Virus record (IMG/VR): IMGVR_UViG_3300032282_003375 | Location: 1 to 32,093 of that record | Direction: 5' to 3' (one strand) | Length of the DNA: 32,093 bases | Origin: a virus | Shown: positions 13,761 to 19,039 of the stretch, piece after piece | How the letters are laid out: each line of letters opens with the position of its first letter | Position numbering within the stretch: position 1 is the stretch's first letter | Translations under genes and position numbers: made by a program | The notes under the pieces: model-generated | Database searches by the model: none | Told to the model about the DNA's origin: nothing | What the model saw: only the letters and a program-made list of their open reading frames with translations

Positions 13761-13789
13761 GTATGGTAGCCAAGGGGGCAACCCCGTGC

Positions 13790-13795
13790 TACTGT
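13790..13795 (+). promoter_or_regulatory. Possible extended -10 promoter (TGCTACTGT) for 13845 gene
   Basis: TACTGT with an upstream TG (CGTGCTACTGTGACAC) lies 50 nt before ATG 13845, just after the terminator at 13728-13760. The same TGCTACTGT occurs before 15946 and a close form (TACTGTTACAC) before the large terminase. A GGGG-CAA-CCCC mini-hairpin precedes it. No clear -35. Confidence 0.42.
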
Positions 13796-13844
13796 GACAC
13801 AACCTGCAGGACAAAACCTGCTGGAGCAACCACAACACTCAATC

Positions 13845-14432
13845 ATGGCCTTCCTTTCTAAGACTGCAACAGCTGCCATCACCACCTCGTCAAGCGGTGG
13901 CGGCTACCTGAACCTGAGCAAACTGCCCGACAAAGGCTCGGTCCGCATCACCATCCTGAGCGACCAGCCCCTGGAGTATTACGAGGTGTGGGGCACCAGC
14001 GGCACCCAGTCCAAGCCCTTCCGCTTTGACTACCAGCCCACCCCCGAGGACGTGACGGCTGAGATGGGCGACTTCGAGGCCCGCGAAGGTCGTGGCGGCC
14101 CTGGCACAACGGACATCAAGTTCGCCATCAGCGCCCCCGTCTTCAACTACGAAACAGGCAACGTCCAGGTCTGGAGCGTCACTCAAAAGACGATCATGAA
14201 GGAGCTGGACGACATCTCCCAAATGGAGGACTACGACAAGGATCTCACCAGCATCGACCTGATTATTTCCAAGGAGATCCAGGCCAACGGAATCCCCAAG
14301 TACACCGTCCGCCCTGTCCCCAAGAAAAAGGGCAGCCAAGAGCACATCACCGCAGCTTGGCTCGAAGCCCAGGAAGCTGGCTTTGAACTGGATCGCCTAC
14401 TGACCGGCGGCAACCCATTCAAAGCTGCTTAA
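13845..14432 (+). CDS. Possible single-stranded DNA-binding protein (195 aa)
   Basis: ATG 13845 chosen (MAFLSKTATAAITTSSSGGG); the upstream GTG at 13794 would overlap the putative promoter. Gly/Ser N-terminus, then a beta-rich core (GGYLNLSKLPDKGSVRITIL, VWGTSGTQSKPFRFDYQPTP, TGNVQVWSVTQKTIMKELDD). The later part is GIPKYTVRPVPKKKGSQEH, and the C-terminus is helical. OB-like strand pattern and position at the head of a recombination/replication gene group suggest an SSB, as similar genes are annotated in some cyanophages, but no diagnostic motif is present. Strong codon bias and its own terminator imply high, separate expression. Confidence 0.55.
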   Translation: MAFLSKTATAAITTSSSGGGYLNLSKLPDKGSVRITILSDQPLEYYEVWGTSGTQSKPFRFDYQPTPEDVTAEMGDFEAREGRGGPGTTDIKFAISAPVFNYETGNVQVWSVTQKTIMKELDDISQMEDYDKDLTSIDLIISKEIQANGIPKYTVRPVPKKKGSQEHITAAWLEAQEAGFELDRLLTGGNPFKAA

Positions 14433-14450
14433 ACAACGCTGCTAAGTAAG

Positions 14451-14479
14451 GCCCTTTGCACTATGCAGAGGGCTTTTTT
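14451..14479 (+). terminator. Intrinsic terminator after possible SSB gene
   Basis: GCCCTTTGCA (14451-14460) pairs with TGCAGAGGGC (14464-14473), 10 bp with one G-U pair and a 3-nt loop, followed by TTTTTT. Confidence 0.88.
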
Positions 14480-14512
14480 CATGGTATTCTTTAATGGGGA
14501 AATAGTATTCAA

Positions 14513-15316
14513 ATGCCTTCTAACACACAAGACACCCTAGCAACTTTAAGACGCTGGAACCTTGTGCAGGACAACAGCGGCCCCCACCGAACGTACTACC
14601 TAGCTGGAAATCCCGAATTCAAATACGCTAGTGTTACACACATCCTGAAGGAAACAAGCGATCAAACCGGGCTGGTGCAGTGGGAGAAGCGGCTGGGACC
14701 TGAGGAGGCCAACAATCAGCGGCAGACTGCAGCAACCCGAGGCAATATGGCCCATTCAAGTGCTGAATACTTACTTAAGACCGCCTCTGCACTGGCACGT
14801 CGAGCGGTCAACAAGCGCACCATCAAGTTTGACGACCGAGGGCTGGCGCGTATCCCACCCCCCATCACCAAATGGGCCCTCGAAAAGGTACACAAATCTC
14901 TACCGCCTGTTGGCTGGAGCGCCGCAGGATACGCCAGGGGACTGACGCAGTGGATCGTGGAGAACGTCACCCAGGTTCACGCATCAGAGTTCAGCATTCA
15001 TCACCCTGCCGGTTTCGCTGGGACCTGTGATGGGTTAGTAGACATCAAGGGCAAGCTCTACGTAGCGGACTGGAAGACAACAGCCCGCGACAAGCACCTC
15101 GACGAAAACCACCAATACGTGCATCAGCTTGGTGCATATAGCCTCGGTCTGCAGCACCTCACAGGACTAAGACCGCAAGGCGGAATAGTCGTCCTAGCCA
15201 GACGGTGTGGAGCGCCCCAAACGTATGAGCTGGGGCTCTCAGAACTCATTCATGCCGAGAATTGTTACCTGGAGCGTGCAAAGCTTTACTACGAAAAGCT
15301 CAATCAACCCGTATAG
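14513..15316 (+). CDS. PD-(D/E)XK exonuclease, RecB/Cas4-like
   Basis: The 267-residue protein shows the motif order of RecB-family nucleases: ASVTHILKE (39-47), RGNMAHSSAEYLL (76-88, motif I-like RG..H), E159 (ASEFSIHHP), GTCDGLVDIKGKLYVADWKT with D173, D186 and K188 as metal-binding/catalytic residues, and HQLGAYSLGL (204-213, QxxxY). Such enzymes resect DNA ends for recombination or degrade host DNA; beside an SSB-like gene, a recombination role is plausible. The ATG at 14513 is just downstream of a terminator, so an own promoter (for example TATTCT near 14486) is expected. The gene contains one isolated CCATTCA repeat copy at 14752. Confidence 0.85.
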   Translation: MPSNTQDTLATLRRWNLVQDNSGPHRTYYLAGNPEFKYASVTHILKETSDQTGLVQWEKRLGPEEANNQRQTAATRGNMAHSSAEYLLKTASALARRAVNKRTIKFDDRGLARIPPPITKWALEKVHKSLPPVGWSAAGYARGLTQWIVENVTQVHASEFSIHHPAGFAGTCDGLVDIKGKLYVADWKTTARDKHLDENHQYVHQLGAYSLGLQHLTGLRPQGGIVVLARRCGAPQTYELGLSELIHAENCYLERAKLYYEKLNQPV

Positions 15317-15346
15317 TGTGCTTACCCACAGTTTGTGACTGGTGCC

Positions 15347-15883
15347 ATGAGTTTGTTTGCGTCTAGCCCCGAAGAACAGTCCGTCAAGAAAACGACGGTA
15401 GCCAATGACCCTGAAAAGCGTTATTGCAAAGGGCGGCCAATCAACCAGGCCCAAATGGATGAGCGCGTCAATGCAGCCTATATGTTGATGCTTCAGGGTG
15501 GATCTCGTAGGGAGAATGCCCAGGTGCTAGCCACACGGTATGGAGTATCTCACCGTCAGGGCGAAAACTATATCCAACAGGCCAACCAGTTGATGAAGAC
15601 CGACTTCGTGGGTCAGAAAGAAGAGCTATTGAATCAAGTGAACAATATGCGGATGCACACTGTAAAGAAAGCTTTGAAGCGGGGTAATTTTCAGGTGGTG
15701 GCACACTTGCTGGATAGCCTGGCCAAGGGCGCTGGAGAAGGATCGGTGGAGGCCAGCGCAGCCCAAGCACCAACGTTGAATATCACCATCGACTCCAAAC
15801 GCAACGATGCGGAGATCGAAGCTCCCAAACCCATTCAAGAGCCTGGCGTAGAAGCCATTCAAGATGCTAGTGCTCAGGACTAA
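15347..15883 (+). CDS. Probable terminase small subunit (HTH)
   Basis: ATG 15347 (MSLFASSPEEQSVKKTTVAN); an upstream GTG would add four residues. A HTH-like region at ~40-75 (DERVNAAYMLMLQGGSRREN, AQVLATRYGVSHRQGENYIQ) is followed by a long helix (KEELLNQVNNMRMHTVKKAL KR) and a low-complexity acidic tail with PKPIQEPG and EAIQDASAQD. This architecture fits small terminase-like DNA-recognition proteins that bind pac/cos DNA and hand it to the large subunit. The large terminase gene is ~3 kb downstream, farther than usual. The last codons contain the first two copies of the CCATTCA repeat array, which could be its own binding site. TATAGT at 15314-15319 is a possible -10. Confidence 0.6.
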   Translation: MSLFASSPEEQSVKKTTVANDPEKRYCKGRPINQAQMDERVNAAYMLMLQGGSRRENAQVLATRYGVSHRQGENYIQQANQLMKTDFVGQKEELLNQVNNMRMHTVKKALKRGNFQVVAHLLDSLAKGAGEGSVEASAAQAPTLNITIDSKRNDAEIEAPKPIQEPGVEAIQDASAQD

Positions 15884-15913
15884 AGTCCTTCGCACGGAAA
15901 CCCATTCATATGC

Positions 15914-15919
15914 TACTGT
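15914..15919 (+). promoter_or_regulatory. Possible extended -10 promoter (TGCTACTGT)
   Basis: Same TGC-TACTGT as at 13787-13795, 27 nt upstream of the GTG at 15946, inside the repeat array. Confidence 0.35.
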
Positions 15920-15945
15920 CATAGAGTAGTAAATCCCATTCAAGA

Positions 15946-16140
15946 GTGATCGAGCTACTAGCTGCTGCCCTTGTGGCATCGCATCATCCCATTGAGAAGT
16001 CAGGTACCTGTCCCGTTGGCTGGTACACGTCTGGTAGTTACTGTGTACCCACAAGCCAGGACACCAAACCAGCCATTCAAAAATATGAGACTTGCCCGCT
16101 TGGCTGGTACTCAACCGGCGACTACTGCCGCAAGACCTAA
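15946..16140 (+). CDS. Mini-protein with two CPxGWYxxGxYC repeats (64 aa)
   Basis: GTG start at 15946. After a short hydrophobic N-terminus (MIELLAAALVASHHP), the protein carries two copies of a Cys/aromatic unit: TCPVGWYTSGSYCVP and TCPLGWYSTGDYCRK, each preceded by an (H/P)(P/A)I(E/Q)K stretch encoded by a CCATTCA-type repeat. The paired cysteines 11 residues apart suggest a small disulfide or metal-bound fold. I associate this motif with small picocyanobacterial and cyanophage proteins of unknown role. The N-terminus is too short and uncharged for a confident signal peptide. Confidence 0.65.
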   Translation: MIELLAAALVASHHPIEKSGTCPVGWYTSGSYCVPTSQDTKPAIQKYETCPLGWYSTGDYCRKT

Positions 16141-16167
16141 AACCCATTCAAGCCTCAAAAACCATTC

Positions 16168-16365
16168 ATGGCTCGCCTAAAACCCATTCAACGACCACCC
16201 CAGTACACGCTTGGCTTTAGTGAGCTGGAGTGGCTTGGCTATAAGGCCTGGTACCGGGAGGGTGTGGCGCGTGGCCAGTTGTTGCCTGACAGTAGCGAGA
16301 ATCATTCTCAGTCTCAAGTGTCTCAGACTGAGACAGTAGAAAGGGGCTCAACCTTTGAAGGCTGA
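16168..16365 (+). CDS. Small hypothetical protein (65 aa)
   Basis: ATG 16168 lies inside a repeat copy (ACCATTCATGG). N-terminus MARLKPIQRPPQYTLGFSEL, then EWLGYKAWYREGVARGQLLP and a Ser/Glu-rich tail. The aromatic 'W.G...W...G..RGQ' segment recalls short cyanophage proteins of unknown function. Its 3' end, including the stop codon, runs through a cluster of palindromes (16297-16369), so the C-terminal tail may be shaped by DNA-level constraints. Confidence 0.55.
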   Translation: MARLKPIQRPPQYTLGFSELEWLGYKAWYREGVARGQLLPDSSENHSQSQVSQTETVERGSTFEG

Positions 16366-16369
16366 GCCC
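16297..16369. repeat. Cluster of palindromes/hairpins next to the repeat array
   Basis: Three dyads follow one another. GAGAAT-C-ATTCTC lies at 16297-16309. CTCAGTCT/AGACTGAG (8 bp, 16307-16314 with 16325-16332) overlaps GTCTCA-GAC-TGAGAC at 16320-16334. A 10-bp stem GGGCTCA.CCT/AGG.TGAGCCC lies at 16344-16369. The last has a weak T-rich flank only on the - strand (CCTTTCT), so it may end leftward transcription; the rest could be origin or packaging-site structure. Confidence 0.6.
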
Positions 16370-16391
16370 ATAGGGTGACCAGCTGGGGGGC

Positions 16392-16826
16392 TTAGCGCTT
16401 GCGTGCTATCCCTGCGTCCTTTCTTTGGGGCTTAGGTGTGAGTTGCGCACGTTGTGAGTTTTCCACAAGATCAGCCTGGGGAAAACCTCCAGCCTTTAGA
16501 ACCGCTTCAGCCGTCAAGGTCTGATGCGAGATGCTGGCCCGATCCAAAACGGCTTGGAACTGCTCAGCCTTTCGGAGCTGAGCTTGCTTAGCCACAAGAT
16601 CGGGCAGCGTTTCTAGGTTCCAGCGATTAGCGCCGATCTTGCTAGCCTCCTGGCGGTTCTCACTGAGCCACGCCAGCACCGAGTCCCCGCATGGATGGTT
16701 CTGCGCCAGCCAGTAGCTATCGGCCCACGCTATCTGGAGCTGGCGTTTCTGTGCTCTGATCAGCTCGCGGGCATCGGCGGCATTGTGTTTCCGCTCCCTT
16801 TGCGTGGTCCACTCTCCTCCGCTCAT
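16392..16826 (-). CDS. Hypothetical basic helical protein (144 aa)
   Basis: Third gene of a small leftward unit; ATG 16826 overlaps the stop of the gene before it (ATGA). The protein is rich in Arg, Gln and Ala with long predicted helices (NAADARELIRAQKRQLQIAW, DLVAKQAQLRKAEQFQAVLD) and a basic Pro/Lys end (TPKPQRKDAGIARKR). Nucleic-acid binding is possible; no family recognised. Confidence 0.58.
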   Translation of the reverse strand: MSGGEWTTQRERKHNAADARELIRAQKRQLQIAWADSYWLAQNHPCGDSVLAWLSENRQEASKIGANRWNLETLPDLVAKQAQLRKAEQFQAVLDRASISHQTLTAEAVLKAGGFPQADLVENSQRAQLTPKPQRKDAGIARKR

Positions 16827-17026
16827 AGCTGGGGCTCCGATAGTGAGACCATCAGAACCGGGCGGCCTGTCGCTGTTGCCATGCCGCAGTCTGTGACATG
16901 GAGCAGCCCCCTACGTTCCAGGGAGCGGGCAACCTTGACCGATAGCCAGTCGGGGCTGATGGTGTGATGGCCGGGATACTTCCGGCAGAATGCCAGCATG
17001 TGGCGTTGATGGTGTCCTAGTCGCAT
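16823..17026 (-). CDS. Winged-helix-like small protein (67 aa)
   Basis: ATG 17026 preferred over GTG 17047 (seven residues longer). MRLGHHQRHMLAFCRKYPGH, then HTISPDWLSVKVARSLERRG and LLHVTDCGMATATGRPVLMV follow the helix-helix-recognition helix-wing pattern of compact winged-helix proteins ('LAFC.KYPG.H.I..D..T...A..L..RGLL.V'). I recall it as a repeated small protein in cyanophages. Likely a DNA-binding regulator. It overlaps the upstream gene by 10 nt. Confidence 0.65.
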   Translation of the reverse strand: MRLGHHQRHMLAFCRKYPGHHTISPDWLSVKVARSLERRGLLHVTDCGMATATGRPVLMVSLSEPQL

Positions 17027-17169
17027 GGCTGGAACTCCGGCAGGCACTCGGCCACTAGGCGAGTTTCGAGCGACTCCCAGAAACTGTGTTCTGGCTCGTC
17101 GTTGTATTGGTTGTTTGTGTGGACTAGCTCTAGCAGAGCTGCTAGGTCTTCAAAGGTCAAATGTTGCAT
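17017..17169 (-). CDS. Small acidic hypothetical protein (50 aa)
   Basis: ATG 17169 (MQHLTFEDLAALLELVHTNN) opens the leftward unit. The open frame continues upstream, but that stretch covers the putative promoter (TACAGT on this strand at 17211-17206). Acidic helical protein ending LVAECLPEFQPCD; no known family. Confidence 0.58.
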   Translation of the reverse strand: MQHLTFEDLAALLELVHTNNQYNDEPEHSFWESLETRLVAECLPEFQPCD

Positions 17170-17239
17170 GGCCTGTTTCGGCGAGAATGCCTGGCTACTG
17201 TACCACAGCACTGGCACGGGTCAACCGATCCGGCCGGTT

Positions 17240-17256
17240 TGTAAAGTATCACAACA
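17240..17256 (+). promoter_or_regulatory. Promoter-leader repeat copy 1 (TGTAAAGTATCACAACA)
   Basis: This 17-mer recurs exactly at 18290-18306. It contains TAAAGT, a plausible -10, and lies 69 nt before the ATG at 17325. A second shared element, CCCAAACCAAGGGAACCA, follows at 17302-17319, just before the start codon, and provides the AAGGGA ribosome site. Confidence 0.5.
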
Positions 17257-17324
17257 GAGGGAGGGTAAGGGCGGATGGTGCGCCTACCATTGGCAAGTTC
17301 ACCCAAACCAAGGGAACCACACCA

Positions 17325-17561
17325 ATGTTCGAACTCACTATTGTTCCGGCTTACGGCCGCACCTATAACAGCAAGGCTGCCATATGGGCAGACTGGTTAG
17401 CCGGTAAAGATTTTCAGATCGCAAGCTATGGCGCAGACTCCGGGCGTTACATCAACCGGGAGGATGCGGAGCGTAGCGGCTTGGCTTGCCTGCTGGTACG
17501 TTACGGCAAAGAACTGGCTAAATCTGCATCGATCAACCTAATCAGGGGCCGTATGAACTGA
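17325..17561 (+). CDS. Hypothetical protein with shared leader (78 aa)
   Basis: ATG 17325 follows AAGGGA in the shared leader, which decides the start although the frame is open for 300 nt upstream. MFELTIVPAYGRTYNSKAAI, then WADWLAGKDFQIASYGADSG and RYINREDAERSGLACLLVRY: an alpha/beta protein with a conserved-looking 'Y.S..A...DW..GKDF.I' core. I recall this as a common short cyanophage and phage protein of unknown role. It appears to be a single-gene transcript. Confidence 0.68.
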   Translation: MFELTIVPAYGRTYNSKAAIWADWLAGKDFQIASYGADSGRYINREDAERSGLACLLVRYGKELAKSASINLIRGRMN

Positions 17562-17607
17562 GCCCCGCTGATCTGCTACACTACAACCAACCCAAACCCA
17601 GGGAACC

Positions 17608-18294
17608 ATGATCACCCGTTACAAGCTCACCGCAGTTTCTAAAAACCGCAAGACGGGGCCCATAGCCACGACTATGACCTCGAGCGATTCTTGCCCTTCT
17701 ACCTGCCCTTTTAATAGTGGGAATGGCTGCTATGCAGCTGGGGGCCCTACTGCTATCAACTGGCGCAAGCTAGACCGTGGCGAGACTGGGTCAGACTGGC
17801 TAGGGCTTCAAACCCAGCTAGCAGCGGCCAAACTTAAGCCGGGCACCCTACTGCGCCACAACGTAGCCGGGGACCTTCCCCACAACCAAGGGATTATCAA
17901 CGTTGAAACACTGCGCTATCTCAGCACGATCTTTTTATCTGCTGGGGTGGTGCCGTATACGTACACTCACCACGTGCACAGCGCCACCAACCTAGGGGCC
18001 GTCAAGTCTGCCACCGCTGCAGGCTTTACGATCAACCTATCCTGTGACACTGAGACCCAGGCGGCCGCACGCCATAGGGAAGGGTTCCCTTCCGTGGTGG
18101 TGGTGCCAAGGGATGACCAGCGCAGATCCTGGGAGGTTGATGGCGTGCGCTTTCAGACTTGCCCCGCACAATTGGCGGATCACGTGACTTGCGAGACTTG
18201 CAAGCTATGCACCAAGGCTAGGTCTTGCGTGGTGGCGTTCCGTGCGCACGGGAACAAGGCGCGGAAGGTTTCGGAGACTGTAGCCAGTCTGTAA
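17608..18294 (+). CDS. DUF7227-like cysteine-rich protein (228 aa)
   Basis: ATG 17608 is preceded by CCCAAACCCAGGGAACC (17590-17606), the third version of the shared leader, and by TGCTACACT (17574-17582). Two Cys clusters flank a conserved core. The N-terminal cluster is SCPSTCPFNSGNGCYAAGGP (~28-47), the core holds RHNVAGDLP (~83-91), and the C-terminal cluster is HVTCETCKLCTKARSCVVAF with AHG. The arrangement, with conserved RHN..GD and a GFTINLSCDT strand, matches a widespread phage family I know as DUF7227. The cysteines could hold zinc or an iron-sulfur cluster, and some authors have compared the family to radical-SAM-like enzymes; no CxxxCxxC triad is present here. Confidence 0.72.
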   Translation: MITRYKLTAVSKNRKTGPIATTMTSSDSCPSTCPFNSGNGCYAAGGPTAINWRKLDRGETGSDWLGLQTQLAAAKLKPGTLLRHNVAGDLPHNQGIINVETLRYLSTIFLSAGVVPYTYTHHVHSATNLGAVKSATAAGFTINLSCDTETQAAARHREGFPSVVVVPRDDQRRSWEVDGVRFQTCPAQLADHVTCETCKLCTKARSCVVAFRAHGNKARKVSETVASL

Positions 18295-18306
18295 AGTATC
18301 ACAACA
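18290..18306 (+). promoter_or_regulatory. Promoter-leader repeat copy 2 (TGTAAAGTATCACAACA)
   Basis: Exact copy of 17240-17256, overlapping the stop codon of the previous gene and 64 nt before the GTG at 18370. CCCAAACCAAGGGAACCA follows at 18352-18369. A GGGAGG/CCTCCC hairpin (18309-18331) and a perfect palindrome lie in between. Confidence 0.5.
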
Positions 18307-18338
18307 ATGGGAGGTTACCAGCTAGCCTCCCTGGTACT

Positions 18339-18352
18339 GTTGACTAGTCAAC
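18339..18352. promoter_or_regulatory. Perfect 14-bp palindrome (GTTGACTAGTCAAC), possible operator
   Basis: Lies between a TACTGT (18335-18340) and the ribosome site of the GTG at 18370, the usual place for a repressor operator. No other full copy noticed in the window. Confidence 0.5.
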
Positions 18353-18369
18353 CCAAACCAAGGGAACCA

Positions 18370-18558
18370 GTGACCTTCACACCAAACCAACCTTACGAGT
18401 TTGCCGATCTTCCCCCGGCAGATATCAGGGAAGATTTTGCGGATCTGTGTTTCAGCCACAATCAAGACCCGCAAGAGCTGCTCGATACGCTGGCTTGTTA
18501 CTTACCTGCAGACAAGCTGGGGGAGTTTATGGACGACCTAGCCATGGGGCGGATCTGA
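18370..18558 (+). CDS. Small acidic hypothetical protein (62 aa)
   Basis: GTG 18370 is set by the leader copy CCCAAACCAAGGGAACCA immediately upstream; the longer frame from 18307 would read through that leader. The product is acidic and helical: MTFTPNQPYEFADLPPADIR, then EDFADLCFSHNQDPQELLDT and a C-terminal EFMDDLAMGRI. No known family; possibly a regulator or inhibitor of host protein, as many small acidic phage proteins are, but this is a guess. Confidence 0.6.
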   Translation: MTFTPNQPYEFADLPPADIREDFADLCFSHNQDPQELLDTLACYLPADKLGEFMDDLAMGRI

Positions 18559-18605
18559 CCTAAAAGCAGACTCTTTCGCTTCCCTAGGCGACTTGCAACA
18601 CAATC

Positions 18606-18624
18606 CCCGACCTAGCAAGTCGGG
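18606..18624 (+). terminator. Hairpin, weak terminator candidate
   Basis: CCCGAC/GTCGGG with a 7-nt loop (flanked by AATC/ATT pairing with one bulge), followed by ATTAACTCTTT, which is only partly T-rich. It could end the 18370 transcript. Confidence 0.4.
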
Positions 18625-18677
18625 ATTAACTCTTTCCTCACCTGTCACATCAACCAAAGTTGATCTAACCCGAAGCT

Positions 18678-18836
18678 ATGAACACCAACCGCGTCACCTG
18701 GGCCAGCATCGCCGCCACCATTGGCCTTATCAGCTGGGCCGCCCTAGGCCTACACTCCCAAACCGCTGACCTACTAGCAGCTTGCAAGCATGGCCCAGAG
18801 CCTGCCGCCTGCGAGTTGCGCCTACTGGGCCGCTAG
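18678..18836 (+). CDS. Small membrane protein (52 aa)
   Basis: An easily missed short gene, ATG 18678 to TAG 18834-18836. MNTNRVTWASIAATIGLISW is a short basic N-terminus leading into one transmembrane helix (~8-26). A periplasmic-type tail with two cysteines ten residues apart follows (TADLLAACKHGPEPAACELR). Similar one-helix proteins ending 'ACKHGPEPAAC.L' are familiar to me from cyanophages. It could be lysis-related or alter the host envelope. No clear ribosome site. Confidence 0.65.
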   Translation: MNTNRVTWASIAATIGLISWAALGLHSQTADLLAACKHGPEPAACELRLLGR

Positions 18837-18881
18837 GCCATATTGCAAACTGTTAACTGCTATTGACAAACGGCACAGCCA

Positions 18882-18937
18882 GCCCCCCATCCAGCCGGGG
18901 GGCATGGTTGGAAGTTTGAGGGGGCTTGGAAGCCTCC
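18882..18937 (+). other. Two GC-rich hairpins upstream of large terminase
   Basis: GCCCCCC (18882-18888) pairs with GGGGGGC (18897-18903), and a second stem GGGGGCT/AGCCTCC lies at 18920-18937. The ~200-nt gap 18837-19039 otherwise has a TTGACA at 18863 and a TACTGTTACAC at 18970-18980 (possible promoter). Position before the large terminase also fits part of a packaging site. Confidence 0.45.
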
Positions 18938-18969
18938 AGGGAACCTACTGATATATTCACATTTTCTAC

Positions 18970-18975
18970 TACTGT
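18970..18975 (+). promoter_or_regulatory. Possible -10 box (TACTGT) before terminase
   Basis: TACTGTTACAC lies 65-70 nt upstream of ATG 19040 and resembles the sequence at 13790-13800 (TACTGTGACAC). Confidence 0.35.
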
Positions 18976-19039
18976 TACACACCTCCAGGGGGTAGGGGTC
19001 GAGTTTCTGTACTACAGTGCAGGCCAGCCCCAAAAATAT

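Larger units (their letters stand above)
15827..16190 (+). repeat. Direct-repeat array, consensus aaacCCATTCAaga
   Basis: CCATTCA occurs on the + strand at 15831, 15855, 15902, 15936, 16073, 16144, 16162 and 16184, with a variant CCATTGA at 15989: nine copies in ~360 bp, mostly preceded by an A-rich triplet and C. Some copies are in coding sequence (always read as P/A-I-Q or P-I-E), others are in non-coding gaps, so the constraint seems to be at DNA or RNA level. Two further isolated copies lie upstream at 14415 and 14752. Confidence 0.75.

Noticed and set aside
17025-17324. Upstream extension of the 78-aa gene frame (would give 178 aa)
   Set aside because: It runs across a leftward gene, a promoter-like repeat and the shared leader with its ribosome site, so the ATG at 17325 is the start.
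18926-19039. Upstream extension of the large terminase frame
   Set aside because: The added 38 residues are not protein-like, and the stretch carries hairpins and a possible promoter; TerL proteins usually begin shortly before the Walker A region as from 19040.
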